Counted from the first letter of the stretch, positions 51,766 through 61,568 are shown. The stretch: 64,000 bases of DNA from Ruminococcaceae bacterium UBA3903 (GCA_002391625.1 DGFJ01000031.1:1-64000), one strand, 5' to 3'. Translations and numbers: made by a program. Notes: generated from the sequence alone by a model not told the origin.

Positions 51766-54700
51766 TTATGGCCGCTGGATTAGTGGGGCAATAACAGATG
51801 CCACAGCCCAGAACAAGCTGTACATTAACAGCTCTAACACGCCAAAGCTTTCAACCCCTGCCAAAATAGCAACGGCGGCGGCTATGATAATGCCTAAAAC
51901 AACAGCTATAAACTGTACAGCAATAGCCATGCTAATATTTCTTTTTATCTTTATACATCCGGAAATAGCTCTGGCTAAGGAGCTAAGCTTTCCTCGTGTG
52001 GCTACATATGAACGAGATTCTTCCTCTTTTATGGATATTTCATCCTTACATATATTGCCTAAACTGCTAGGTAATATTTTTACAGAACGGCTATGTACCT
52101 GAAAATCTGTAGCTATACCCTGCTGAGAAATATTAGAATCAGCCGTTCTCACCAAAATAGATACGCCATTGCTGTCTAAACGCTTCATTTCCTGCATTAT
52201 ACGCTTGTTAGGCGAATATGTGGTAACAAACATGGCTATTAGCTGACCTGCATTAGACAAATATGTAATCTGCTTGTCGCTGGATACATACGGCTCTTCA
52301 AAATCATATGAGGGTGGCTCTACACCATATTTTATCAGCAGCTCTCTTGTTCCTATTAGTATTCGTTCACCGCCTACCCATCCTACTAAGCCCTTAGCGT
52401 CCTCGTATTTTACGCTGTCTACCTCTGGCAGCTGTGCGTTTCTTCCTCGGATAATATCCTCAAAAACATATGTCATAGACGTGTTAGCAGCCTTCATTAC
52501 AGCGGCGGCGTTAAGAACCGCCTGCTCTAGGTTGTAGGAGATAAAGGGTTTTACGCTGATTAGCTCTACATTTGTGCGTGGATACAGCTCTCGGCTGTCT
52601 ACCATAACAGCGGCGGTATCACTGAACTGCTTTACTGCGGGGTAGCCCACTATCATAGCATCACTTTTTAGAACCTCCTTACACAGCAGCCGCATTGGGA
52701 TGTTTACCGCCAGCAAGCTACATACAGGTATGCCAACACAGGCAACCAACGCAAAGGAGGAGATAGCACCTGACACGCTTTGATAAATAATGCCATGTAT
52801 AATAGCAACCGTTACAGCACAGGCGGCACACACAGGTGCAAACTTGGCGGCAACCTTTTCGCTGGGGTCAGGGGCATAGGATAACCGCAAAAAGTTCTTT
52901 AAAAATTTTGTACGTCTTTGGAATGCTATTATTGGTTCATATGCGTTTGTGTCATTAACCATCTTTTGTGCTGCTTTTTCATCGTTAAATATTTTGGCAG
53001 CATATTGACGCTTGTCCGCTGTAACATATTTAAAGTTATCCTTTATTCTTAGGACTATCCACATTTTTCCTATGCTGTTAAGCACCAGTGCGAACAGGAC
53101 AATTAATCCATAAAGATTTTGCCCGCCCATAAAGAATTCTCTGGAATTAAAGAAGGAAACTATACATTGCAGTATAGCTGCCACTGCCGCTACGGACACC
53201 GCTGTATCAGAGTTGCCCCTAAAGCCAAGCAGTGGAGCAAAACCATTTTTTATTGTAACAGAGCATACCGCCACCGCTACAACTAAAAACAAAAAGTTTA
53301 CAATGCAGAACATTATATCCACATTTGGTATAACCGCCGCTAGGCTATTAGGAATAGTACGCTGAACCACAGTAATAGCTAATGCCAACACAAAAATAAT
53401 GCCCACAATTAAGCTCCTGAAGAACAGCTTACGAATATTTAGGTTAATCTCTGCCCTGACAGCCTTAGCATCTCGTGGGCTTTCGTAGTCGTCAATTGTT
53501 TCAACTGTTTCATCCTCTGGGGTTGTAAAGGCACTATAATCTGCCTCCTCATGAAAATCCCCAAACAGGGCCTCTTTTAATGTTTTTCTCTCCCTTGGTT
53601 CCTTTGCCTTTTCCGCCTTTTCTTTCTCTATGACATCCTTGTTTGCTTTTTTCTCCGCCTTTTTATCAGCCCTGCTCATTGTATTTGTGGCTGTTTTATT
53701 TTCCTTAACACCGTCATTAGACCTTGTTCCTTGGCTGTCCCCAGCTTTTTTTTCATCCGCACCTGCCGGTGACAGGGTTGGTTCATCATCAATAGACTCT
53801 GTCACAGCGGGGCTGTCACCGAACGTAGTGGTGGCTTCTGTAATAACCTCTATAGGGTTTTTCTTCTTTTTCTCCTGCTTTTGCTTTTCCTCCTGTAAAG
53901 CCTTTAGCTGTTCAGGCTCTAAATAATACTCATATTCCTTCATTAACACAGGTGTTAGCTTGCCTATCTCTACGTTCATCTTTGGAGATTGATTTTCAAA
54001 GGTGTACATAGGCAGCCGGTCACCCTCAATAATAATATTGCCCTTTGGCCTTTCAACCTTTACAAATTTATTATCTGGCACTTCCTCCTTAGGAATATCC
54101 TTTGCGGGCAATAAGCCTGCCTGTTTTAGCTTTTCTTCCTTGTCCAGCTGGTCCTGCTTAGTTATCAGGTTATTTTCCTCAACTATTTTTGTAAGCTTTT
54201 TACCTGCTGTCTGTTTTTCCTCCAATGCTACAGCCTGTTTAATTTTATCAGCCGTCAGCTTTTGGTCTTTAACAGGCTCTTCATCTGGCTGGTACTCATC
54301 TGGCTTTTCATTTAGTATCTGTCCAAAAGCCACCAAGCCCTGAATAATAGAGGTCATGGTAGTTTTTTTGTAAGGCTTTGTTTTATCAATACCCTTGTCC
54401 TCATGTAAAACAGGCTCTTCCTCGGGTCTTTTTTCCTTATCAGCAGTTCTTGACGGCTCTGTATCAGTCTTTTTTGGGGTAGCCTTATCCCCACGGTCTT
54501 TATCAAGACCCTTATTCATAATTGGCTCTTCCTTTTCTGCCACAGCTTCACCCGGCTTTACAGCCTTATCTGTGATTTGTGCTGACAATGGCTTATCCTC
54601 TGCATTTTCCTGCTTTTTTTCTGGCTTAACAGTGTCATATCTGTCCTCAACAGCCTGTTGTACTGTATCTGACGCCGTTTTGGAGTTCTCTGCCTTATGG

Positions 54701-55077
54701 TCTACGCTGTTATCTGCCACAGCACTGCACTCAGCCACTTTTTCATCTAATTGCTCTGTCCCTTTAGTATCATCAAAATCATTTATAGCCTGCTTTACAA
54801 ATTCTTTTTCTATATCCTCTTTAGTAACCAGCTTTAGGGCAGGCTTATGTACAGGCTGTGGCTTTTCCTCTGCCTCAGCCTGCTTTTCTATTGGATATGT
54901 AGCTTCTTTTTTTACATCCTTAGCAGTATTGCTAAAGATTTCCTCCATAATAGGCTTTTCATCCTGATTGTCTTGTCCCAATTTAGCCTGCTCCTCTTCC
55001 ATTGCTTGGCTCTCGGTAACAGTCATCAAATGCTTTAATTTTTGCAACCAGCTTTTTTTGTCATTATCCCTGCCCAT
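51766..55077 (-). CDS. P-type-ATPase-like membrane protein lacking catalytic motifs, with long charged N-terminal extension
   Basis: 1103 aa. Residues 1-530 are cytoplasmic, Lys/Glu-rich and repetitive (coiled-coil or disordered). From about 550 the fold follows a heavy-metal P-type ATPase: two membrane pairs, a soluble insert, a pair ending VGIPVCSLLAVNIPM where the metal Cys-Pro-Cys helix would be, then DTAAVMVDSRELYPR in place of DTVVFDKTGTLT. An N-domain remnant GWVGGERILIGTRELL, a P-domain remnant ILVRTADSNISQQGIA without GDGxND, and two or three C-terminal helices follow. It should not hydrolyse ATP by the usual route. Role unknown; perhaps a structural or sensing protein. Confidence 0.7.
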   Translation of the reverse strand: MGRDNDKKSWLQKLKHLMTVTESQAMEEEQAKLGQDNQDEKPIMEEIFSNTAKDVKKEATYPIEKQAEAEEKPQPVHKPALKLVTKEDIEKEFVKQAINDFDDTKGTEQLDEKVAECSAVADNSVDHKAENSKTASDTVQQAVEDRYDTVKPEKKQENAEDKPLSAQITDKAVKPGEAVAEKEEPIMNKGLDKDRGDKATPKKTDTEPSRTADKEKRPEEEPVLHEDKGIDKTKPYKKTTMTSIIQGLVAFGQILNEKPDEYQPDEEPVKDQKLTADKIKQAVALEEKQTAGKKLTKIVEENNLITKQDQLDKEEKLKQAGLLPAKDIPKEEVPDNKFVKVERPKGNIIIEGDRLPMYTFENQSPKMNVEIGKLTPVLMKEYEYYLEPEQLKALQEEKQKQEKKKKNPIEVITEATTTFGDSPAVTESIDDEPTLSPAGADEKKAGDSQGTRSNDGVKENKTATNTMSRADKKAEKKANKDVIEKEKAEKAKEPRERKTLKEALFGDFHEEADYSAFTTPEDETVETIDDYESPRDAKAVRAEINLNIRKLFFRSLIVGIIFVLALAITVVQRTIPNSLAAVIPNVDIMFCIVNFLFLVVAVAVCSVTIKNGFAPLLGFRGNSDTAVSVAAVAAILQCIVSFFNSREFFMGGQNLYGLIVLFALVLNSIGKMWIVLRIKDNFKYVTADKRQYAAKIFNDEKAAQKMVNDTNAYEPIIAFQRRTKFLKNFLRLSYAPDPSEKVAAKFAPVCAACAVTVAIIHGIIYQSVSGAISSFALVACVGIPVCSLLAVNIPMRLLCKEVLKSDAMIVGYPAVKQFSDTAAVMVDSRELYPRTNVELISVKPFISYNLEQAVLNAAAVMKAANTSMTYVFEDIIRGRNAQLPEVDSVKYEDAKGLVGWVGGERILIGTRELLIKYGVEPPSYDFEEPYVSSDKQITYLSNAGQLIAMFVTTYSPNKRIMQEMKRLDSNGVSILVRTADSNISQQGIATDFQVHSRSVKILPSSLGNICKDEISIKEEESRSYVATRGKLSSLARAISGCIKIKRNISMAIAVQFIAVVLGIIIAAAVAILAGVESFGVLELLMYSLFWAVASVIAPLIQRP

Positions 55078-55115
55078 TATATCATCTCACTTTGCTGTAA
55101 AATCCTATATATTAA

Positions 55116-55901
55116 TTATCTCTGACGCAGCACATCATACATAAGGACACCTGCTGCCACAGAAGCATTAAGTGAATTTATCCTACCCTTCATAGGCAGT
55201 GATAAAATACCATCACACTTTTCCTTTACCAGCCTGCCTATACCCTTGCCCTCGTTGCCAATTACCAGTGCGATAGCCCCTGACAGGTTGGTTTGGCTGC
55301 TGTCTGTACCGTCCATATCAGAACCATACACCCATATGTTTTTTTCTTTTAGCTGGTCTATTACCGCTGGTATGTTGGTAACCCTAACAACTGGTACATA
55401 CTCAACCGCACCAGCAGACGCTCTGCCTACAGTGTAGCTTAAACCTGCGCTGCGTCTTTTAGGCACAATAACACCATGTACCCCTGTACACTCTGCTGTA
55501 CGAATAATAGCGCCTAGATTATGAGGGTCCTCTATTTCATCAAGAATAATAATAAACGGTGGCTCTCCACGTTCCTCTGCCAAAGCAAACACGTCCTCCA
55601 GCACAGCGTACTCCTTAACCGCAGCCAAGGCGACAATACCCTGATGCACTGCACTGCCACTTAAAAAATCCAGCTTTTTGCTGTCCACCTCTTTTATTGT
55701 TATGCCCTTATCCTTAGCCTTTGCCAGCAATACTGCTATACCGCCGCTTTTGTTACCTCTGGCAATCATAATAGAATCTATTGCTCTGCCACTGTTTAAA
55801 GCCTCGCTAACGCAGTTTCTGCCTGCAATAACATCTCTAAAACGCTCGCCTGTGCTATTGTCGTTTTCTTTACTTTTATTATCATTAAATTTATCAGTCA
55901 T
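55116..55901 (-). CDS. rlmB: TrmH-family rRNA 2'-O-methyltransferase (RlmB-like)
   Basis: 261 aa from the ATG at 55901 (AGGTGA site just upstream; the frame is open to 55970). N-terminal substrate-binding domain (VIAGRNCVSEALNSG). SpoU knot motifs: LDEIEDPHNLGAIIRTAECTGVHG (motif 1), VIGNEGKGIGRLV (motif 2), LPMKGRINSLNASVAAGVLMYDV (motif 3). Methylates a guanosine ribose, most likely in 23S rRNA. Lies 38 bases upstream of the pseudo-ATPase gene. Confidence 0.92.
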   Translation of the reverse strand: MTDKFNDNKSKENDNSTGERFRDVIAGRNCVSEALNSGRAIDSIMIARGNKSGGIAVLLAKAKDKGITIKEVDSKKLDFLSGSAVHQGIVALAAVKEYAVLEDVFALAEERGEPPFIIILDEIEDPHNLGAIIRTAECTGVHGVIVPKRRSAGLSYTVGRASAGAVEYVPVVRVTNIPAVIDQLKEKNIWVYGSDMDGTDSSQTNLSGAIALVIGNEGKGIGRLVKEKCDGILSLPMKGRINSLNASVAAGVLMYDVLRQR

Positions 55902-56017
55902 ATGTTCACCTATTCTCAAAAATTCGGATAAATACTCCATTTTTACATATATGGATTTATTATAGCACATTTGTGGCTAATGTGTTATATATTTTATTGC
56001 AATTTTAATTATTTTTT

Positions 56018-56599
56018 TCACACCCCTATCATTGACGACCAAAATGCCTGTAATGAAGAAAAATCTAAATTAGGTATGCCGTAGGTACCTGTGTTAGGGT
56101 CACGAAAAAGGTCTATATGAGGGGGTGCAACAGTAAAGCTGAAATACATTGCAAAATATAATAATAGCATATACAGAGACAAGGTAAAAAACTGTCGAAT
56201 TTCCTTATCTGATACAACAATATTGTAGGATATGTAAAAGGCAATACCTATCCACAGAAATACCGATATTATGTCAACCGCCAACACGCTACGACCTATT
56301 ATACCGCTGTACAGATAATAAAACCCTGCTATTAAAACGCTCAGGGTGTATAGCCCCAGCACCTTTCCTATAACAAACCTTTTAAAATACGGTGCCGAAA
56401 TTGCCAGCTCAATTATGCTCCACGCCACATATGGCATAGCAAAAATTTTTATATGCTCCCAAACACTTTCGTTTACTGCACCAAACAGCACACCGCATAC
56501 TCCCCCATTCCAATTATACAAAAAGTGAAGCAATGCACCGCTTATAAATACAACAAATACACCAATAATTTCCAGCCTCTTAAACAAATCCTTTTTCAC
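56018..56599 (-). CDS. DUF6512-family membrane protein
   Basis: 193 aa with five to six membrane helices. The family stretch GVCGVLFGAVNESVWEHIKIFAMPY (about 32-56) is clear. No function is known for the family. Single gene; ATG start. Confidence 0.8.
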   Translation of the reverse strand: MKKDLFKRLEIIGVFVVFISGALLHFLYNWNGGVCGVLFGAVNESVWEHIKIFAMPYVAWSIIELAISAPYFKRFVIGKVLGLYTLSVLIAGFYYLYSGIIGRSVLAVDIISVFLWIGIAFYISYNIVVSDKEIRQFFTLSLYMLLLYFAMYFSFTVAPPHIDLFRDPNTGTYGIPNLDFSSLQAFWSSMIGV

Positions 56600-56716
56600 A
56601 AAAAAGCCCCCTGTTGTTCACCATAGCATCTGGTTATACTCAGCTTACAAATTTTTATCCCTTGTTTATTAAAGCTTAGTATTAGATGTATATGAACAGC
56701 AGAAGGCTAAAATACG

Positions 56717-56980
56717 CTAAAATATATTACATAACAGCAATGCAGCAAAAGCTCCTATAGCAGCCGCACTGCCTAACCGCAAAGCCCAGTAGAAAAAAAC
56801 GTGCTTTTTCTTTATGGTAGAGGGGGCGTTCATTTTGTTCAGCACCTTTCGTGCCTCACGCTCTAACAACGCCCGTTGAGCACCGCTGTATTCAGGTCGT
56901 AAAACCAGTAAGGCACGTTCATAATACAGGTTTCCTGTGTCTGTTATTTCAATTATTTGTCTGTTAATTCCCTTTATCAT
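56717..56980 (-). CDS. Small protein with C-terminal membrane helix
   Basis: 87 aa from the ATG at 56980, which has AAGGTGG 6 bases upstream (frame open to 57049). Helical N-terminal part (IIEITDTGNLYYERALLVLRPEYSGAQRALLEREARKVLNKM) and a tail anchor (ALRLGSAAAIGAFAALLLC). No family recognised; the good ribosome-binding site supports it as a gene. Confidence 0.6.
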   Translation of the reverse strand: MIKGINRQIIEITDTGNLYYERALLVLRPEYSGAQRALLEREARKVLNKMNAPSTIKKKHVFFYWALRLGSAAAIGAFAALLLCNIF

Positions 56981-57077
56981 AGTAAACCACCTTTGCAACA
57001 TTTTGTAATATTTAACAATATCATTGTCATAATTTTCTGTTATATACAAAAACCGATTTAATTTTAGTAATGTTGAA

Positions 57078-57258
57078 ACTATGTGGAAAACTATGAATTT
57101 TTATTCTTATTTTTCATTATACCCTTGGTAAACCTCTGTTTTTACACATAAATGTTGATAACTATGTGGAAAGTAAGGAAAACTACGTTAAAAACTATGA
57201 TAAACAAGGGAAAATCTATGTTTAAAAGTTTTCCTACTTTTCCACATAGTTTTCCACA
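57078..57258. repeat. Cluster of TGTGGAAAA / TTTTCCACA boxes in an AT-rich gap
   Basis: Within the gene-free 57050-57530 stretch, TGTGGAAAA occurs at 57082, TGTGGAAAG at 57165, and TTTTCCACA on the other strand at 57238 and 57250. AAAACTATG-like words are spaced between them. Each 9-mer is one base from the DnaA box TTATCCACA, so a DnaA-binding cluster is possible. Confidence 0.5.
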
Positions 57259-57529
57259 GAAGAAATAATTACAAATTGTTAAAATTATATTACTATAAGT
57301 TATTTTTTACGTGTCAATGCCAATAAAAGAATTATAATAAATATTTATAAATAGTCATAAAAGCTTGTAAGCCCCTTTCCAGCTGAATATTTTGACCTAT
57401 TTCCAGCTTTTTATTCCATAATAAAATATTACAAATATGTTACTTTTGCTTGTCAATATGTTTTTTCCTATTTTAGTAAGATTGTTTAATTTCGTCATTT
57501 TGTACAACATTTCGACAAAAGCTCTCGTA

Positions 57530-57569
57530 TATAAAAAAGTCACAAGGAAAATGAAATTCTCCCTGTGAC
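57530..57569 (-). terminator. Terminator of the 57591 gene
   Basis: Minus strand GTCACAGGG ... CCTTGTGAC followed by TTTTTTATA. Confidence 0.8.
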
Positions 57570-57590
57570 CCTTCTAAAATAATGACTGTG

Positions 57591-58070
57591 TTATTTTTCC
57601 TCTATTTTATATAAGATATACTCTCTTAATATTTTATCTATTTTTATGGCATCAAAAACCTTAAACCTAATCACATCGTCGTGAAGATTAACAATAGTAA
57701 GTGAAGCATCACAGCTGTATGCCTTAATATCCTTGTAATCAAATGGAAACATTTTAATTTCCCCAGATATTTTTTGTAAAAAACAGACATGGTTTTCTGT
57801 GATTATTAACGAGCCTGTGTTTGGGTTACCGTACAGCTCTGCCAAACCGCTGTACAAGATATTCTCATTAGGATATCTAGCCTTGAAGGCGTCACAAAAC
57901 TTCTCACCCTTTTTATTCAGCATAATCATAAGACACGTTACAAAAATTGGTATTACCTCTGCTGTCACTAAGACAGCTGTAACAGACCGTCCCATAAAAA
58001 AATAAACAAAGGGCAGCAGCACAAGCTCACAGATGATAACTCCAATAATAATACCCTTTTTCTGACTCAT
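57591..58070 (-). CDS. Small membrane protein with PH/GRAM-like C-terminal domain
   Basis: 159 aa from the ATG at 58070 (GGAG 6-7 bases upstream; frame open to 58136). Two membrane helices (about 6-45), then a beta-rich domain of about 100 residues (GSLIITENHVCFLQKISGEIKMFPFDYKDIKAYS) with the look of a PH/GRAM fold. No named family; function unknown. Confidence 0.6.
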   Translation of the reverse strand: MSQKKGIIIGVIICELVLLPFVYFFMGRSVTAVLVTAEVIPIFVTCLMIMLNKKGEKFCDAFKARYPNENILYSGLAELYGNPNTGSLIITENHVCFLQKISGEIKMFPFDYKDIKAYSCDASLTIVNLHDDVIRFKVFDAIKIDKILREYILYKIEEK

Positions 58071-58110
58071 AAAAGCACTCCTAAATAATGTAATATAGCC
58101 TAACCTGCAC

Positions 58111-58134
58111 AAAAATGGACGGGTATCCCCGCCC
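58111..58134 (-). terminator. Terminator after the PAP2 gene
   Basis: Minus strand GGGCGGG, loop GATA, CCCGTCC, then ATTTTTG. Confidence 0.65.
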
Positions 58135-58165
58135 AAAAAAACAACAGCATAAATCCCCTGCCCCT

Positions 58166-58693
58166 TTAAAACAAATGGTTAAATATCTCCACCGATAAAA
58201 AACCGCACAAAAGACCTAAAACCAATCCACACAAAACATCCGTTAAGTAATGCACACGTAGATACAACCGTGAAAAGCCCATTAAAAATGCTAAAACTAA
58301 TATAGGTATGCTGACGGCTGGCTGACAACGAAAGGCAGTTACCGCCACCACAGCAAAGGAAGCCGTAGTATGTCCCGATGGAAAGGAGTAATAACGTGGA
58401 CGTTTTACAATCAGCTCATCATCCTCCAGCTTATTGCACGGGCGTATACGACAAACAACGTGCTTTATTATAAGCTCACCTGCTATATGTGCAATGGACA
58501 AGCCCACCAATATGTTAGCCCCTGTCATACGCCATGGCCTATACACCAAGAACGGTATGCAAATAGCAAACCAAATGAAGCCCTTGCTTCCAAGGGTAGA
58601 AATAGCAATCATAATTTTGTTCAGTATAGGGGTATGCAGCCTGCCTACCCAATTTATAATATTGTCATCCCAATATTGTATTCTTTCAAGCAT
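58166..58693 (-). CDS. PAP2-family lipid phosphatase
   Basis: 175 aa with six membrane segments. The three-part phosphatase signature is complete: KHVVCRIRP (about 73-81), PSGHTT (about 105-110, catalytic His) and RLYLRVHYLTDV (about 142-153). Likely removes phosphate from undecaprenyl pyrophosphate or phosphatidate at the membrane; which one is open. Confidence 0.88.
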   Translation of the reverse strand: MLERIQYWDDNIINWVGRLHTPILNKIMIAISTLGSKGFIWFAICIPFLVYRPWRMTGANILVGLSIAHIAGELIIKHVVCRIRPCNKLEDDELIVKRPRYYSFPSGHTTASFAVVAVTAFRCQPAVSIPILVLAFLMGFSRLYLRVHYLTDVLCGLVLGLLCGFLSVEIFNHLF

Positions 58694-58872
58694 ATTAATT
58701 CCTCAATTTTTGACATAGAAACAATTATGTAGTAAAGCTTTAATATGTACACGGCAACATTATAACACAAACGTGTCTATATTAAAACAAGAAAAATGTA
58801 ATTTTTGTATTAGTATAATATATTTTTAACCGTGTATTAAATGTGTTTTTCACCGTAGTCTAAAGCATATAT

Positions 58873-59583
58873 CTATATTTCCTCCTCACCCTTAGCCTGT
58901 ACAGACCTGCCGGTTAAAAACGCTACACTGCGTTCTATAGAGTCAATAGAAGTACCCCACTCCTGTCCTTCGCTGCGATAATCAAACATTGTGGAAAAAT
59001 GGCTAATATCAGCCTTTAAGCTTTCTAGGTATCCCCCTGCCAGCTGTGCTGTTGCCTTGTAAAAGTCTGGCAGCCTTTTAGATGACACACCCTTGTTGGA
59101 GGCCGCCTTAATAAGCATTGTATAGTGTGGCAGGCAGATATATGGCTGTTCACTGTAAAGCTTTCTAAAGGCTTCATCATTTTCCCAGCTATTAAAAATA
59201 GTTTCCATCATATGTGCCATGCCCCACTTTATTTTGTCACATACAAAGCATCTGGTTTGCAGGCTTTCCAATGCCTGTATAGACTTTTTGTCAGGCTTAC
59301 CCTTTACATTGGCTGGAACAAGCTCCTTGGACAGCTTTTCCAAATGGGTTTCCAACAGCAGAGCATTGGGCAAACGTTTACCGCTGGTTATCATCTGCTG
59401 AAAATGCTCATGACAAAAGCCTGTTTCGTTGGTTTCAACCCTTACACTAGGCTCCATCATGGCGGCACCTGTGATATATTCTACATAATTATTTTCCAGC
59501 ATTGTCTGTAAACGGCACATAGGACAGCCATCCCTAGGAATAAACACATCATTAATAGGTATAGTACATATATCTTCACGCAT
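58873..59583 (-). CDS. DUF6062-family cysteine-rich protein
   Basis: 236 aa from the ATG at 59583 with AGAGGT 9 bases upstream. Repeated Cys motifs suggest metal binding: CPMCRLQ (about 19-22), GFCHEHFQQM (about 55), RCFVCDKIKWGM (about 115), YICLPHYTML (about 155). Resembles DUF6062; role unknown. Divergent from the glycosylase gene. Confidence 0.75.
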   Translation of the reverse strand: MREDICTIPINDVFIPRDGCPMCRLQTMLENNYVEYITGAAMMEPSVRVETNETGFCHEHFQQMITSGKRLPNALLLETHLEKLSKELVPANVKGKPDKKSIQALESLQTRCFVCDKIKWGMAHMMETIFNSWENDEAFRKLYSEQPYICLPHYTMLIKAASNKGVSSKRLPDFYKATAQLAGGYLESLKADISHFSTMFDYRSEGQEWGTSIDSIERSVAFLTGRSVQAKGEEEI

Positions 59584-59685
59584 ATAAGGGCTACCTCTTT
59601 TCAGTCTTATTAGTTGTTTATATTGTAGCATAAGAATTGGGTGTATGGTATAATTAATTTTAAAAAGATTAAAGAAGGTGCTTTT

Positions 59686-60507
59686 TTGGATACAATAATC
59701 ATTGATAATATAAAGGATTTCAACCTACAGCAAACCTTGGAGTGCGGACAATGCTTTCGTTGGGACATGGTAAAGGAGAACAGCTACAACGGTGTTGTTT
59801 TAAACAAGGCTGTTAATGCTACACTGAATAACGGAGCATTAACTATTACAGGCTGCTGCCATAGCCATAAGGATTTTTGGCTGGACTACTTTGACCTAAA
59901 GGCAGACTATGGCAAAATACGCCATGATTTAAGCTTAATACACCCCACATTAAAGGAAGCCGCTACCTATGCCCCTGGTATCAGAATACTTAACCAAGAC
60001 AAATGGGAGGCGTTATGCTCCTTTATAATTTCTCAAAACAACAACATACCCCGCATAAAAGGCATTATCAGCCGATTATGTGGTGAATTTGGCAACAAAA
60101 TAAGCGACAACGCATATACCTTTCCTACACCACAGGAATTAAAAAATGTAACTATAGATGACCTACAGCCCTTACGCAGTGGTTTTAGAGCTAAATACAT
60201 TGTAGACGCTGTTGAAAAGGTTAACAGCGGTGAGGTATGCTTAGACCGCATAACGACCTTACCCTTGCCCGAGGCTAGGGAACAGCTTATAAAAATCAAG
60301 GGTGTTGGCGTAAAGGTGGCTGATTGTACGCTTCTGTATGGTATGCACAGACTGGAATGCTTTCCCATAGATGTATGGATGCGTCGAGCAATGGAGGTGC
60401 TGTTTCCAAATGTAGCCCCAGAGGACTTTGGACAGTACGCAGGTATTGCACAGCAATATATTTTTCATTACAGCAGAATGAACCCCACCCTATTTGAGGA
60501 AAAATAA
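59686..60507 (+). CDS. ogg: 8-oxoguanine DNA glycosylase/lyase (Ogg1 type)
   Basis: About 273 aa. Base-excision repair of 8-oxoG. N-terminal OGG domain (LQQTLECGQCFRWDM), helix-hairpin-helix (IKGVGVKVADCTLLYG, with the catalytic Lys) and the catalytic Asp in FPIDVWMRR. Start is uncertain: TTG at 59686 has GAAGGTG upstream; a GTG at 59641 is also in frame. Its end nearly meets trxB, so the two are probably cotranscribed. Confidence 0.88.
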   Translation: MDTIIIDNIKDFNLQQTLECGQCFRWDMVKENSYNGVVLNKAVNATLNNGALTITGCCHSHKDFWLDYFDLKADYGKIRHDLSLIHPTLKEAATYAPGIRILNQDKWEALCSFIISQNNNIPRIKGIISRLCGEFGNKISDNAYTFPTPQELKNVTIDDLQPLRSGFRAKYIVDAVEKVNSGEVCLDRITTLPLPEAREQLIKIKGVGVKVADCTLLYGMHRLECFPIDVWMRRAMEVLFPNVAPEDFGQYAGIAQQYIFHYSRMNPTLFEEK

Positions 60508-60529
60508 TAATAAATTGGAGGCAGTAAAT

Positions 60530-61444
60530 ATGTATGACATTATAATAGTAGGCAGCGGTACAGCTGGTATGACCGCCGCTATATACTCGGCAAGGGCAAA
60601 CAGGAAGGTTTTGGTTATTGAACAGCTAATATGCGGTGGACAAATAGTCAACGCTGAAAAGGTAGAAAACTACCCTGGTATTAAAAGCATATCTGGCGCT
60701 GACTACTCCATGACTCTGTTTGAACAAGCCACTGAACTGGGTGCAGAATTTATCTTTGCAGCGGTAACAGCTGTTACAAAGGATAATAAGGGCTTTACAG
60801 TAACAGCTGACAACAACACCTATGACAGTCACGCTCTCATAATAGCAACAGGTGCTAAAAACAGACCATTAGGTATTAACGGGGAAGAACGCTACATCGG
60901 CAAGGGCATTTCCTACTGTGCAACCTGTGACGGTGCATTTTACAAGGACAAAACCACCGCTATTGTAGGTGGTGGCAACACCGCAATAGACGATGCATTA
61001 TACCTTGGCACCATGTGTAAAAAGGTGTACGTTATACACCGCAGAGATGCCTTTCGTGGCGAAGCCATAAAGGTATCTGCAATGAAAGAAAAGGAAAATA
61101 TAGAGCTGGTTACGGACAGCATAGTTACAGGTCTGTTAGGTGACGACAAAATAACAGGTGTTACCGTAAAAAGCAAGCTTACAAACAAAGAAACAGCTCT
61201 TAATATTGATGGATTGTTTGTTGCTATTGGACAAATGCCTGACAATATGATTTTTAACAAGCTGGTTAACCTAGATGACAAGGGCTATATAGTGGCAAAT
61301 GAGGACTGCAAAACAAAAACTGAGGGGCTGTTTACAGCTGGTGACTGCCGTACAAAAGCAGTCAGACAGCTAAGCACCGCCGCTGGCGATGGCACCGTAG
61401 CCGCTGTAACAGCGTTAGAATATATAACAGGTTTAGGGTATTAA
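60530..61444 (+). CDS. trxB: Thioredoxin reductase
   Basis: 304 aa flavoprotein from the ATG at 60530, with GGAGG 8 bases upstream. FAD-binding IIIVGSGTAGMTAAIYSAR, redox-active CATCDGAFY (about 132-140), NADPH-binding VGGGNTAIDDALYL, and C-terminal TAGDCRTKAVRQLSTAAGDG. Passes electrons from NADPH to thioredoxin. Partner of the peroxide-defence and repair genes by function, not by operon. Confidence 0.95.
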   Translation: MYDIIIVGSGTAGMTAAIYSARANRKVLVIEQLICGGQIVNAEKVENYPGIKSISGADYSMTLFEQATELGAEFIFAAVTAVTKDNKGFTVTADNNTYDSHALIIATGAKNRPLGINGEERYIGKGISYCATCDGAFYKDKTTAIVGGGNTAIDDALYLGTMCKKVYVIHRRDAFRGEAIKVSAMKEKENIELVTDSIVTGLLGDDKITGVTVKSKLTNKETALNIDGLFVAIGQMPDNMIFNKLVNLDDKGYIVANEDCKTKTEGLFTAGDCRTKAVRQLSTAAGDGTVAAVTALEYITGLGY

Positions 61445-61539
61445 TGAAAATAAAATAGCTTGCATTTAGTTATTTTATATGCCAATAATGCATATTTCGT
61501 TATTTTCTTTAGTAATATATACAAACTTTCGACATTTTA

Positions 61540-61568
61540 GGCTATAATTCTTATGTAGAATTATAGCC
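61540..61568. promoter_or_regulatory. Perfect 11-base inverted repeat over a -10-like box
   Basis: GGCTATAATTC, 7-base spacer, GAATTATAGCC. The left arm contains TATAAT, so a bound repressor would block a promoter here; the -35 candidate (TACAAA, 17 bases upstream) is weak. No T-run follows on the plus strand, which argues against a terminator. Confidence 0.5.

Noticed and set aside
54395..54967. Plus-strand 190-aa gene antisense to the pseudo-ATPase head
   Set aside because: Ser-rich shadow of the Lys/Glu-rich minus-strand gene; same for 53630-53926 and 54002-54343.
57050..57530. Chromosomal origin oriC
   Set aside because: DnaA-like boxes are present, but dnaA, dnaN, rnpA and other usual origin neighbours are absent and the boxes are off consensus.
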